Shown: piece by piece, positions 33,761 to 45,749 of the stretch | How the letters are laid out: every line of letters begins with the position of its first letter | Position numbering within the stretch: the first letter of the stretch is position 1 | Source: Eremomyces bilateralis CBS 781.70 | Lineage: Eukaryota > Ascomycota > Dothideomycetes > Eremomycetales > Eremomycetaceae | Reading direction: 5' to 3' | DNA length: 64,000 nt | Assembly: GCF_010015585.1 (NCBI RefSeq) | Contig: NW_022985068.1 | Location: 1,557,406-1,621,405, forward strand | The notes under the pieces: generated by a model | Told to the model about the DNA's origin: nothing | Databases searched by the model: none | The model's input: only the letters and a program-made list of their open reading frames with translations | Translations under genes and position numbers: made by a program

Positions 33761-36700
33761 CTAGAATCCAAACATGTTCTTCCCCTCAATGTAACCCCAG
33801 TCTATTTACGGTCAGTATCCGATGCGATGAGCAAGCCGATGTGGTTGGATTTGTCACCTTTCAAGGCCGGCAGTACCGCCTTTTGAATCATGGCTGGCGG
33901 TCCGCACATAAAGACAACGGACCCTTCTTCCGGTTTAAAGAGATTCCCCTTAAGGATTTCGGGATTGACAAATCCCTTCAACCCCTCCCACTTTTCGCTC
34001 GGATGACTCAAGACATGCGTGACTTTCAACCTCCCTTCACTCCCCTCTTCCAGTCGGTCTAGATCTCCTTTGAGCAGAATATCGCTTTCGCTCTTGTTTG
34101 CATCCACCACTCGAATTGGCGTGCTATCACCATCCGAAAGCAGTATCCTCGCAACCAGAGCATAGCCGGGTGTTATTCCGCTCCCGCCGAGAACGAGAGA
34201 GACGTGCTTGAATCGCATGTGCTTACCTTCAACGTCGAACAAGCCTTGTCCATTGTACACAATCTCTCCTGTTGGCCCTCGGAGTTCAATTTCTTCACCC
34301 AAAGGCATGCAATCTAGCAGGTTGGACATTGCTCCACCCGGCTGATTCTGGTCTGGAAAATAAGTCTTTACCGTCAGCTCAAATGTGCCGGAACCGTCAG
34401 TTAGCTCTGTTTTATCCGTGCCGCCTCCAACTTGGCGGTTTCCCTGATTTTCTCCGGAGCCCGGAGCGGGCAGGATAGGTTTCGTTGGCGTGTAGGATCG
34501 AATGAGCATCTTGTCCTTCATGTGGAAACCAACCTGTACGTGTTGACACGTCCCCAATCCCAGCATGGGCTTGTCTTCGAGTAAAGAGAAAGTATACGAC
34601 CTCGTATCCCCCGAAAGCCGTTCTCGACGGAGCAACTTCACCGGTACCCAACGATGCTTCTTCAAAGCAACACGCTCGTCTTGCTTGCCCGACTTCTCCA
34701 ACTCGCGTGCAGTATCTTCTGCCCGCTTCTGGATAAAATCCCTGACTTTGTCGGTGACCGTGCCGAGAATACACTCTACCCATGTTGTTAGCGCCGTAGA
34801 AAACCTCGCAGTATATTAATGTCATGCCTTTCAGCTTTTGGTATGCAAAATCATCGTGAATAGCAGAAAACTCGTCCGATGTCTCTTGATGGACTTTGCC
34901 TGCATGTCCCAGTATTGCAGACTTTCCGCCTGGATGCCATGAGAGGACACTAGTCGCATCGTACACCTTCCCGTCCACGACGATCCAACAGTCATTTTCC
35001 TTATCGTGCCCTTCAATCTCGGCTCGTGTAAACTGCTTCTTTGGCGTCCCCGCTTCCCGCTTGACCTCTTCCAGCTGATTTTCGATGCTGGGCTTCATCC
35101 AACCACCGTTTCCAGTACCCGGCTCGACCGGATGTCGGATGAGTAAAGACAGCTCTCCATCCGAGTCCCCTTCAACCACCTCGTGTTTCACAACATACCA
35201 GCAGTTGTTCATCATGCCCATGATATTCCATGACGGTTCACGCGGCTGAGTGTTCTTGAAGACATTGAAGCATCGGACTGCGATGGCCGTGGTTTTGGCG
35301 AGCTCCATAACCGGCACATCGATGTGCCAATGAACCCAGGTCCAGAACTTCTTCCCGTGACGTATAGGCGCGTCTGGAAACCGCCGTACGCAGTAGAGCC
35401 AGGTTCTGCCATCATCCAGCGAAAGTTCGACCCGCTGAATTTCGTGGCCGCCGCCATCGTACGCGTAACCGGCTACACGGTAGGTCTGCCCGTTTTGCAA
35501 CCCTGTGATTTTAATCCGCTCACCATGGGCGGGCTTCGCAATGACCGAGTTCAGGTTCTGCTCGTTGCACGAGGTGTCAGGGTGACTGAACATCACCGCG
35601 GCGAGTTCATCCTCCTTTTCCTTTATAAAACTGGGAAGCACTCGGTTATCCCATAGGTGATAGTAGCTGTCGTTCTCGTGATCTGTGATCCAGATTCTGC
35701 GCAGCCATTTCACACAGCGTCCCCCGACATACCCTGGAATGATCACCCTGACAGGATATCCGTGATCTTATAGTCCATGTGAGTGAGATTGGAACACTGA
35801 AGGAAAGATATGCTCACCTGGAGGTAAGGGACGGTCGTTCATGTCATATGCCAGGATAACGTCGTTGGTGACGTCCATAGCATACTTCAAAGGTATGCAT
35901 GTCGCATATTTCCCTTCACTTAGCTCATCTGAGCCTTCGAAATTGACCCAATACCTCCGTTTCTGATGACTAGGCATGGAATCTGGAAATCCGGCTGCTA
36001 AGAGAACATCACGCAACAGTGGGCCTCTCCAGTATGCGCAGCTTACTGCTCCAGCGCCCCAGTTGAAGCCTGCAGAGCGACGTATCATGTTGAGCTCCCT
36101 CCGTCGGTTGCCGTCGCAAGCTAGAGCAACGGGGATGTTGATCGGGTCGAACTTGGTTTTCAGGTCATCCATAGATAATACGAGTTTTCCATGATGAATA
36201 TCAAGTTTGTGGTCTTCCCATAGGAGGCGAGGCACTGCTCCGTGATTCCGGACGTAGTGAAGTTCGTTGGGTGTAATGAGACCAGCGTGGAAAAGGTGCG
36301 TAAGATGGGGCTCCGCATTCAATGGATGTTTGCCTGTCAGTCGTATGAAATCTGTGGTTCGCGGAAGCCAATTGTCAGGGGTGAATTGGTCCGCCTCGTT
36401 GATGTAGACATCTGGTCGGCTATGAGCGTGGGGAGACTCCCCCCTACCATCGTTCTGACCCAGTGATCTGATATAGTCTGCCTCTTCCTTGAGCACCTTG
36501 AGCAAAGCAGCATGTTCTCGCGCTTGCTCGCTGTTATTTCCCTCATCTGCGACATGTGCTCCATCCATATCTTGATCATTACCCGCGTTGTCTCCCCCAT
36601 CCTCCTGCTTAGCCTGTCTCTGCTTGTCATCCTTGTTCCCTGATTGCGTCTCCTTCTTTTTCGCCTGAATGTTTGCGGGCCAAGCCTGCCCATACTTCAC

Positions 36701-37092
36701 CCAGTCTTCTGTAGTTCCAAGAGCATACCGCCACCCTAGGGAACGATTTTCTGGGTGTGTGAGATGATAGTCCTAATTAATCATTATCCATTCGGGACCG
36801 TTTACTCTTGCCCACTGACTGGTTGAGCCGCAAAAAGGTCTCTGAAGCTGACGAATTTGCCTTGTCTGGATATCTCCAGGAACGGGTCGCTCGGATCCTC
36901 CACCTCTCTGGTTGCGCCGAGCCCCTCATTCTCCGACGTCAAACCTGCAGTTCGGTTCTCTCGGTTCTTGTAGCCAACATGGTGATTGTGTCCATGCAGA
37001 ATGGCCCAGTCAGGCTCGCAGAAGATATCCTCCCAGGACGATCCGGGATGATCTCCGACTACCACATTCCAGGATGCACTTGGCGTCGCCAT
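33761..37092 (-). CDS. niaD: Assimilatory nitrate reductase (NADPH)
   Basis: Five exons (36820-37092, 35818-36772, 34828-35766, 33858-34775, 33761-33801) join in phase to 1041 residues. The enzyme reduces nitrate to nitrite in the cytosol. The molybdenum domain has TTEDWVKYGQAWP, ALACDGNRR (Mo-ligand Cys, about residue 310) and GFNWGAGAVSCAYWRG. The dimerisation domain follows. The cytochrome b5 domain shows SWHPGG and AIHDDFA, the two haem histidines. The FAD/NADPH part has RSYTPT, GGSGITPG and CGPPAM. The true end, DWGYIEGKNMFGF, lies in a 41-base last exon. The intron at 34776-34827 begins with GC, not GT, and restores KLKECILGTVTDK. A Lys/Asp-rich linker interrupts the N-terminal region. 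No nitrite reductase or nitrate transporter gene is adjacent. Confidence 0.95.
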
Positions 37093-37204
37093 CTTTGCAG
37101 AACGAAGGGAAGAAGTTGATGCCTACCGGTAGCTACCACATTCGCATCCAAAAGTTCAACGATGTAGGTTACATATTTCTAGCGAGAAAGGTCGGTCAGT
37201 ATTT

Positions 37205-37212
37205 CCGCGGAG
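37205..37212 (-). promoter_or_regulatory. NirA-type binding site CTCCGCGG
   Basis: On the niaD sense strand this reads CTCCGCGG, a perfect match to the CTCCGHGG consensus of the nitrate-specific activator NirA of Aspergillus. It lies 113 bases upstream of the niaD start codon, in the expected position. Use by a NirA orthologue is inferred. Confidence 0.7.
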
Positions 37213-37361
37213 CAATTACTATAACTAAGCTTGATTTAGTTCAACTAGTTATATGGAGTTACATCATGATACATGCGGCTGGCATTGCTGCGATCAGCCC
37301 CTGACGCCACTGGAAGGACCAGTGCGAATGATTGGCTAAAAATATCAGGATTATGTGAGCC

Positions 37362-37379
37362 CACGTGACCAACCACGTG
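37362..37379. promoter_or_regulatory. Two CACGTG E-boxes 12 bp apart
   Basis: CACGTG occurs at 37362-37367 and again at 37374-37379, both followed or preceded by ACC/CC context. Spacing is about one helical turn. They lie about 80 bases before the PAM18 start and 270 before niaD. bHLH factors (Cbf1-like or others) bind this palindrome; which one is unknown. Confidence 0.5.
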
Positions 37380-37459
37380 CAGCAATCTTTAACCTTCATG
37401 ATCACCAGTTGCCCGAGAAAAGATATTGGCAAGATCATCCACAGTCACCTCCATCAAAG

Positions 37460-38029
37460 ATGAGCGTTCTTGCAATCGGTATCGGCGTTGCGGCTGCCGC
37501 CTTCTTCGTAAGTAACTCCTCCTATCCTCATCCGCATAGAATGCAATCGCCTTTGTGTTCCCCCTCTCCAGAATCAAGGGACATCCGGGCTGGTCATCAG
37601 TCGCATGTTACCCACGCACGTTGAAACCTCTACTGACGCTTTTGCAAAGGGCCGCGCTGGCCTCGTCGCTCTTCGTCGCTCCCGAGGCGGCATGAGCGCT
37701 CTCGGTCGCGCGTATTACAAAGGCGGCTTCGAGTCCAAGATGAACCGACGGGAGGCGGCGCTGATCCTCGAGATTTCGTACGTATTCCCCACCTTCCCAC
37801 TTCAGCATATCCCTCCTTTCACGAATTAATCATCGTCCAATGTCCAAGCATGCAATGGGGAACACGAGGCTAACCAGTTGCGCACCCCAACAGAGAACGC
37901 GGCGCCACCAAAGATCAGATCCGCAAGCGCCACCGAGCGCTGATGTTGCTCAACCACCCCGATCGTGGCGGAAGCCCGTACCTGGCGACGAAGGTCAACG
38001 AGGCGAAGGAATTTCTGGATAAAAGCTAG
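37460..38029 (+). CDS. PAM18: Mitochondrial import motor J-protein Pam18/Tim14
   Basis: Exons 37460-37507, 37650-37777 and 37894-38029 give 103 residues. The N-terminus [20 protein letters not shown] is the single membrane anchor of the inner membrane. [21 protein letters not shown] leads into the J-domain with [20 protein letters not shown], whose HPD stimulates mtHsp70 ATP hydrolysis at the TIM23 import channel. The size and sequence match fungal Tim14 closely. The first intron ends at an unusual AAG acceptor, but it is the one that gives the conserved [10 protein letters not shown] join. Confidence 0.94.
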
Positions 38030-38468
38030 AGAGGGGACACGCGGAGGCGACCGGTTGTACGATACCTTGCTGCATTCCTGCATATAGCGATGGCGTTTGT
38101 TTTCGAGATGATAGGTCTTATATTTGGGCGGGATCGTCTGATGTAGAGGGAATCGCCACTTTGATTGGGAGTAGATGTACAACGTGGTACGATAGAGGAA
38201 ATGATGCCAAATAAATCGAATTGTGGACTCGCACATATAAATGGACAGCCTATGAATACACGCAATTAACCTCAGGCCGTTAGCAGAGCTGAACACGCTT
38301 TTACAACCAAGCAGGAAAGCCTGATACAAGATGAGAGCGGCATGTTCCATATCCGGACCTATATCTGTCGTTCCAAAACACCCCCATCGGCCATATCATG
38401 ATAGATCTCTATATCCACATCACCGCACTCCTTCCTGTTATAACAACCAATCTCGCTATCCCATCCCA
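38030..38468. other. Convergent intergenic region
   Basis: 3' flanks of the PAM18 gene (plus) and the Zn2Cys6 factor gene (minus). The left half is AT-rich. Nothing else is seen. Confidence 0.45.
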
Positions 38469-41400
38469 CTATTTTACATCCCCATCCCCATCCTGTCCTC
38501 CACCCTCACCCTGCACACCCCCTATTCCCATCCCTTGCCCCACATCCCCATACCCCTGCGTCAAATCCGCCCAATCCCACTCCAACGTCATCGGCATCTG
38601 CCACAAATCCTGCGGCACGAACGGATACTGGAAACTGTTCCCCATATCCGCCGCAAGCCCGTCCGCCCCGGCAAACACCCCTCCACCCGCCCCGCCGCCG
38701 CTGAACGCCCCCGACGTCGGCCCCTGGCCCCCACCAGGCGACCGCGCCACCGACGCCATCCCTAACGTGTTGCGCCCGATGCCATGGTGTCCCGGGCTAC
38801 CCCGACTACCATTCGGCTGCGGAGAGGGGCGCAACCCGCTGGGTCTGGGGGTTACTGGGAGGAGTGGATTTCCCGGGGCCGGAGACGAGAAGGCGGAGAG
38901 GCCGGGCCACTGGTCGGCGCCGGTGACGCTGCTGGTGATAGCGGGGAGGGTGAAGTCCGAGGCGAACTCGGGGGGGCTGAAGACGTTGGGGATGTTGCCA
39001 GGCACGGACGGTTCGTTGTTGTTGGTGGGGAGGGAGCTGGAGAGGGGGCGGGAGTGCGGGCTGGCGGAGCGGGTGGCGGTGCCGCTGCCGGTGAGGCTGG
39101 GGGTGTGGGTGCTGGAGTTTTGATTCGTGGTGGCTCCGGTCCGCGAGGTGCTGTCCATACCATCAGGGTCTTGGGTGGCTTTGCGCTTGCGACTGCCGGC
39201 GCGGTCACGTTCGGCCTTTTCGATGACGACGTTGGAGATGCGTTCGAATTCGGCGCAGACGGAGAGCATGCGGCGGACGGAGGAGTTTTCTTCGTCGGAG
39301 CATAGAGCGCTGAGGAAGGTGACGACGAGGTTCATGAGTTTGAGGTCGGAGCGGGCGCGAGTGTCTTGGGGGTTTTGGAGGACGTTGGCGAAGAGGGTGA
39401 CAAGGGCGGAAACGGGGTAGTAGATAACAAGCCTGAGAGGTAATTAGATGGGATCCATAGGGGGAAATGAGATATGACATACCAGACGCAGGCACAATCA
39501 CCGTGCGGGATGTACTTGATGAGATGAATGCTTGCTCGAGCAGCACTCACGCATAGTGCAGCGGAGCTGAAGACTCTCGGGTTGAGCGGACGCGCATTCA
39601 AGCCTTGGATGGCATAATTGCTTAGTCTGCTCGTCCAATACCCATGATGTATGCTCATCCGATGAATCGTGGTTAGACAATTATAGTACGCAAAATGCAA
39701 GACCACAACGTGGAGTATTAACGGCGTATGCGATGCGCGGATTTCATGTTCGGGTCGGAAATCGATCGGAATGCCGTCTTTCCACTCTTCCAATTCTCGG
39801 TCCAGCTCGCCAATCGTGTTCAAGAGCTCTCCGTCGGACTGCTTCGTGGCTTTGACGGAGTAGAGATTCTTGTACACTTTGGACGCAATGGCCGCAAAGG
39901 TACACATTAGGCGGAATAGATTAATCTTGCCTTTCCCGTCGGCAAGGGGAATGTTTCCGACGTTGTCTGGCGGGTCTTCTGATGGAAGTTCGACGTTCAT
40001 GTCGTCATCGTCCTGAATAGGAGGCCGTCCGGATCGTAAGCAGATACTAGCCCGAGTCAGCAACCATACGTATAAATTCATCGCCATACATACTCTCGAT
40101 CGAGCATATAGCCAATCCAAAATACACGTTTTCGTTGCTCAATTTCGTCTCGGTTTAGACCGAAGCCTGATCCCCGCTTGTGTAATCCGATGCTGTGGGA
40201 GAGCCGAATAGCAGCAGCGACGAGGAAGAACGAAGGCTGAGGATTCGGTGTGCCTTGCAAGAACAGGGCCTAAAGGTGTTAACGAGCCTATCCATGCATT
40301 TGAGTACGGCTTTCAACAACTCACCATTCCGAGCAGCGCTTGGATGCTCAGCAAGTCCGTATTCCGCATCGTCAACTCCGTTTGAACCGCCAACGCATTC
40401 TTCAAATACCCCCACGCCTTCTGATCTTCTTCCTGCGGGACAAGATTGCTCACGACGCGTAACCGGTGACCAATAGCCAAGGCGATATTCAAACTCGCCC
40501 ACCAACCGCTTCCCTCATACGGTTCCCGGGAATAATGCTTGTCGACCAAATGCATGAAGGTCGGTTCATGGAAGAGGGGGAACATGCAGTTGAAGTTCTC
40601 GAAATAATCCTTGAGGAGCGAGAGCGCTTCGTTTTTGGACGGCAGAGGCCTGAAGACGCGCCGTTGGAAGATGTCTCGGAAGACGTCGGATTTCCAGTGG
40701 ATCCATTTGTTGTCGTCGATGGCAGCGTTGGTGATCATGTCTTGGAAGGAGTGGTCGCCCGTCTTCTCGTTTACCCACTGGATCCCTTTGGGTGAGAATA
40801 TTGAAAAGCCAGAAGAGGAGCCTAGTTGAGTCAGCGGCCCGGCATTGGAACCGTCTGGTTTATCAAGGACTGGGAGTTCGTACCAATATATCGCGTTTCG
40901 CCGCAATTGTTCGTGACCAAAGAGCACATCATGTCCGATAGTGCCTCTACCTCTTCTTCTCTACTTCGCTGTGGTTCGGGCGAAGTGGTATTGCCACTAC
41001 CCGGAGAGCTAATATGCTGACTCGTGGCATCGGTGCCATTCTCTAATCTGTCAGTCGTGCTTGTTTGATCTCCCTGTGCGGATGCGCTCTGCTCCCGTCT
41101 CTGCTGCGCCTTTTCGGAAAGACGCTTCTCCAGCGTTCCCAGGTCGGTCCTCCCGTCATCATCGTCGGATAGTAGTCCCGAGAGTCGAAGAAGTGATTCC
41201 ATACGTCCCAATCGGTTTTCGAGGCCTTCGATGTATTTCGCGCTAGAAGAATGTCAACCCAGGCCCATCCTTCGACACGTGCGACTTGTTCATACCCTTT
41301 GGGGGGATTTCTCTTCTTCTCCACTTGTGTGAAGATGCATTCGGTCTTGTAGTTCTGGCAATGAGTACAAGCCGGCATCCTTCCGTCGCACTTGATTTTC

Positions 41401-41730
41401 TTCTTCCGACACATGTCGCACGCCTATGATAGGGAATGTCAGCCATCCCCGCTCCGATTCACGCAGGATATACCCGGAGCAAGATAATAGAAGGAAAATT
41501 CAACCTACCCTCGCTATCCTTCTCCTTTTCGCATCGGGATGTTCCGTACCATCATCGCCGCCCAATACCATATCGTCGGCGAGGAAATGCTGGGGGAGGT
41601 TTGGCGCGATCGGACTGCCATCCGAGAACGAGCCAAACATCCGTCCTGGCGGGTTCACAAGCTGCGGTGGGGCAGCGCGAGGGTCGAAGTAATTGATCCC
41701 ATTCGCGGGGTCGGTGTTGGTTATGTTCAT
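38469..41730 (-). CDS. Zn2Cys6 transcription factor with fungal_trans domain
   Basis: About seven exons. The zinc cluster reads [20 protein letters not shown], then CQNYKTEC, with six cysteines in the expected spacing. It is split from its basic leader AKRRRIAR by the first intron. A leucine-rich linker ([20 protein letters not shown]) follows. The fungal_trans middle region includes [41 protein letters not shown] and [14 protein letters not shown], the last spanning the signature of the domain. The C-terminus is a long Ser/Pro/Gly-rich segment that may activate transcription. It resembles a widely conserved, unnamed factor of filamentous ascomycetes; I cannot assign a regulon. Its proximity to niaD does not make it NirA, because its zinc cluster and middle domain differ from what I recall of NirA. 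Confidence 0.9.
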
Positions 41731-44311
41731 GTTTGCGTTCTCGAATCAACGTCACCGAATATCGTCTTATTGGCTCCGGGAATTCATTAATAGCTCGCAA
41801 TCGACGGTCGTACCGCGGGCTCGAAGGGTGATGGTCCTGGGATAACGAGAGTCGGACGTTCTTTCTGGTTTCGCCGCTTGCGCTATACTATTCGGTAGTA
41901 ATATGGAACAGGATTATGATGGCGGAAAAAGACGGGTTTGGCCGCAACTATGATTAAGACTTCGATCGCAGCGCATCTAGTAACATGCGAAGACTCCGAA
42001 GCCTACAATGCTATTTAGAAGAAGATTTGGACTGCTGGCACAAAGTCACAGCGGGTGGGTTGAGGCGGGACCGGCGATTCGTCGAGAGGCGCAAAGGAGA
42101 CACGTCCGTTTACATGGAATTCGACGAAGGTGGCAGGGCTAGACAAATAATGTGACCCAAGTGTCCACTGCGCAAATCAGATGCGGTGTACGAATTTGAA
42201 TCTTTGGTCCGAAAGTCGTGGTGGGGGAGAGGGGAGAGGGGATAGAAGCGGTCGTAGGTGTGAAACGTTACAAACTCGGAAGTAGCGCCTATTTCAGAAA
42301 TGATGCCGTCTCGGGTTCGTGTCATAGGCAAGGTTCTGGTATCTGATATTAGAGCCCCCTCGGATTGAATCGAAGCCTTTGGAATCGTATTCTAGAGGCG
42401 GCGGAGTTGGGGAAGAAACTTGGGATGGAGCGAAAGGTTGAATTGCGGTTCGGACTTCAGAGCGGCCCCACGTGCAATAAGGAACGATATGCGGAGAAAA
42501 AAGGAGTTGAAGGGCGACGACATGCAAGTTTAGCGGGTTAACGAGTTGGACAGCCGTGGACGGTTGAGCCGAGTCAGGGCTGGTGTCGATCCGGGGATGT
42601 AACTAGAATCAAGGAATCCGGTTGCATCAGGTACCAATGCCATATCTGATATAGTAGTGTAATCCAGGCGTGTCCAATCGTCTATGTAAAGTATGTACAG
42701 AGTAAGTAGGGGAGATACTCTCATTTCTCTCCACCTGCCATCGGCCGGCCCTGTCCATGAAGCGTGCCGAGTGACCTACCCTTTCTAGATCTCCCACTAT
42801 CTGGCCTTGCCCTACAGCGGAGGGTCGGGGGTGAAGGGTTTTCGAAATCGGTTTTCCTGGATCCTAATTACTGGGGAGTGGGGCAGTCCTCCAGTCATAA
42901 CTCCGTCCTTACTCCTGACCCCTTACTCCTTACCGTAGATGGAGTTACTGAGGGCGGACGAAAAAAGGGCTAGTGCTGGATCCAGTCGATAGTCGATACC
43001 CGATAATAAGCCTATCCTTTAAAGTGACTCTGAGACTGAAGAGCCTGAACCATTACAAAGTGGCTGCTGGATCCTGAGCGAGTAAGCGCTGCGCCTTCCT
43101 CGATTACGCCATCAGGCTGTCCTGACTCCTGGTGGTATCAGATTGCGATCTGGGCGTTGCATGGCGTCAAGGTGTTCAAGACATGCCCTCCCGCTAGCCA
43201 TAATCCATATCAAGGAACCCCCCTCTAAAACTCAAATGTTCAATACCTCGACGCAAAGATGCGAGCCTGTTTAACGGGAGTCCTTTCTTTCTATTCTGAT
43301 TGGCTTCATTTCGCAATCACGGTTTGGCTGTCGGGATGCAGACCTCGGAGGAGACATGGAGTCATGAGCTAGAGAGTAAGAGGGCGTTGTCAAGGTGCGA
43401 ACTGCAGAGTGCCCCATTTGGCCATTGTGGATAGAATCGGGTCCTCGTGGCTTACGTTCCTTGCAAGCTTCCAAGTCCTTGCAGGAGGGGAGGTCAGACG
43501 TGCATCCGCTCCCCGCAGCTTCCGATTTCCGAACAATTGGATCCTTCGGCTCGGCAATAAAATGAGGATGCTTCATGTGCTTGCCGAAGTGTAGCGCATC
43601 ATAGATTTGATTCGAAAGCCATATGGAGGAGTCCACAATATCTATCTTCAATGTAATCCAAAGTCCCATGATAGCAGATGTAAGGCCATTAATCTTTTTA
43701 TATTCACGTCCTCCACACGTCCGGACCAGCCATAAAGCTCGACGTAAGCTTTCATGAGACATTCGACAGGCTTCCCTCGTCAGGTCCGCCCCCTGATATG
43801 CCACCCTGTTGGTTCGTCGGACCACCCATCACCACCACCCATCACCACCACCCCTTCTGCCCGCAGCTACACCCATCTGTGCACTTCGGATCCCTTACTC
43901 CGGAATTCTCTGATAATCATCAAGCCTTCGCCCGTCACATTTAAATGAGACGCATAATGTAGAATCAGAATTTGGAGTCATCTCCCTGTTCGTTAATTTT
44001 TCTTTGTAGAAACTAGAGAACAGCAATATCTGGGTAGTGACGCAGTCTGAGGAAATCAGGGAAATGGGAATGATTCCCACTCCGCACAGACTTCGCCCCC
44101 ATGACCCAGGTAACCACGTTCCTCGTCTCGACAGTATTTAGCGAAATTGCTATTGTTGACAGTTGACACCCATGGGAATTACTGAATTACACGATTATTC
44201 CCGAGAAATTCTGATACCAACGACTAAGTCCATCTCACCAAGAAACATCGTGTGTATTCAGCCTTACCGAACAAGCCCCAACTATACTCCAGTTACAATC
44301 CCTGGCGCATC
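41731..44311. other. Gene-poor 2.6 kb divergent region
   Basis: Lies upstream of both the Zn2Cys6 factor and the hydrolase. A minus-strand frame at 43271-43825 (184 codons) contains the block SLRRALWLVRTCGGREYKKI but no known motif. CCCATCACCACCAC is repeated twice in tandem near 43826-43853. A long promoter of this kind is common for regulators. Confidence 0.4.
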
Positions 44312-45749
44312 ATGTTCGAAGATACTAGAACCACTCCACAGCCCATGAAGGTGGTGGACATCCGGAAACACCCCGAATATTCGCATGTCTTATGGCCCCT
44401 GAAGCCGTCGCAGGAGGGAAAGATTGCGGTAGCTAAGGGGAGGGGAGGACCGTTTAATATTGCCTATGAGGTACATGGAAATGGTTCGAAGCGGTTGGTG
44501 GTACGTCATGCATTGCAGTATTTCATATACATAGTGCTTTGCCTTGAAGTCACATAAACACTCCTATACTATGTCTCCTTTTCTGCAATCGTTCTAAGCT
44601 TTGGCGACGTTTATAAGTCTTTTATGATTGTCACACTTTCGGAAACAGCTCCTCCCTTGGGCCTTGGTAACTGTTTTGGGTCTATGTCACATATCAAGTC
44701 GACCAATATGACACCTTGGTTCTAAACACCCAACACAAGTCGAACAACATCACTCACCATGACTTCACCAGTGGATAATGGGCCTCGGTGGTATCATGCA
44801 GCAATGGCAACGTCAAACCAAAGACTTCGCCCACCGACCCGACTCCCCATATTCCTCTCTCATCTTCGACAACCGTGGCGTCGGCCAGTCTGACAAGCCA
44901 TACATGCGTTACTCGACCACCGAAATGGCGCAGGACATAGTGGAGCTCCTCGACCACGTCGGATGGACGCAGTCCCGCGAACTGCACGTCATCGGGATCA
45001 GCCTCGGCGGCATGATCGCGCAGGAACTCGGCCTCCTCATCCCCTCCCGCATCGCCTCCCTCTCCCTCATCTCCACCGCCCCCCAACTCGTTCGCACCCT
45101 CGGCTTCTTCGAAAACATCCTCAACCGCATCAACCTCTTCATCCCCCGCTCCCTCGACGTCCAACTCGCCACCATCAAACGCAACTGCTACACCGCCGCC
45201 TTCCTCGACGCCCCCGACGAGCTCGCCGCCGAATCCGCCGTCCAATCCTTCCCTACCAACGGCGACCGCTTCGCCGCCCTCGAGATCCAGAAGCGCTCCG
45301 ACCTCCAGTCCTTCCGCTTCCAGGGCTTCGCCGCGCAGGCCATGGCGGCGGGATGGCATCATAAGACGGGGTCGCAGCTCGCGGCGCTGGGGGACCGGGT
45401 CGGGCGGAAGCGGATCATGGTGGTGCACGGGACGGGGGATCGGATGGTGCCGTTCGTGCATGGGCCGATGCTCGCGAGGGGGTTGGGGTTGGTGGAGGAG
45501 GTGGAGCACGGGGAGGGGGTGGAGGCGGGGGTGGTGAGGGATGTGAAGGGGGGGAGTGGTGTGTTTCGGGATGGGGATGGGGAGTTTCGACCGAGTGGGG
45601 ATGGGGCGGCGAGGGGGAGGGAGGGAGTGGTGAGGTTCGTGGAGGGACAGGGGCATGTCATTCCGATTGAGTGGAGGGGGAGGTTTAATGAGTGGGTGGA
45701 GGAGATGGTGGCGAGGGGGGAGGAGTGTAATCGGGAGGAGGGCGTGTAG
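44312..45749 (+). CDS. Alpha/beta hydrolase
   Basis: Two exons (44312-44500, 44772-45749) give 388 residues. The start shown is MFEDTRTTPQPMKVV; a later ATG (MKVVDIRKHPEY) and earlier ones are possible. After FNIAYEVHGNGSKRLV the intron joins to WIMGLGGIMQQWQ, the oxyanion-loop region. The nucleophile elbow is HVIGISLGGM (Ser in GISLG). The acid is in MVVHGTGDRMVP and the histidine in VEGQGHVIPI. This is the arrangement of 3-oxoadipate enol-lactonase and related hydrolases. The substrate is unknown. The 271-base intron is long for this window. Exon 2 opens with almost only C-ending codons and ends with mainly G-ending ones. Confidence 0.88.

Larger units (their letters stand above)
37093..37459. 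other. Divergent promoter, niaD and PAM18
   Basis: 367 bases between the nitrate reductase and J-protein start codons, containing the NirA-type site and the paired E-boxes listed separately, plus an ATTGG (reverse CCAAT) at about 37331. Confidence 0.6.

Noticed and set aside
38469-41730. The Zn2Cys6 factor as NirA controlling the nearby niaD
   Set aside because: Its zinc cluster and middle domain match a different conserved factor family; proximity alone is not evidence.
44754-45656. 300-codon open frame on the minus strand inside the hydrolase
   Set aside because: Composed of Pro/His then Gly/Glu/Ala runs that follow from the C-to-G codon switch on the other strand.
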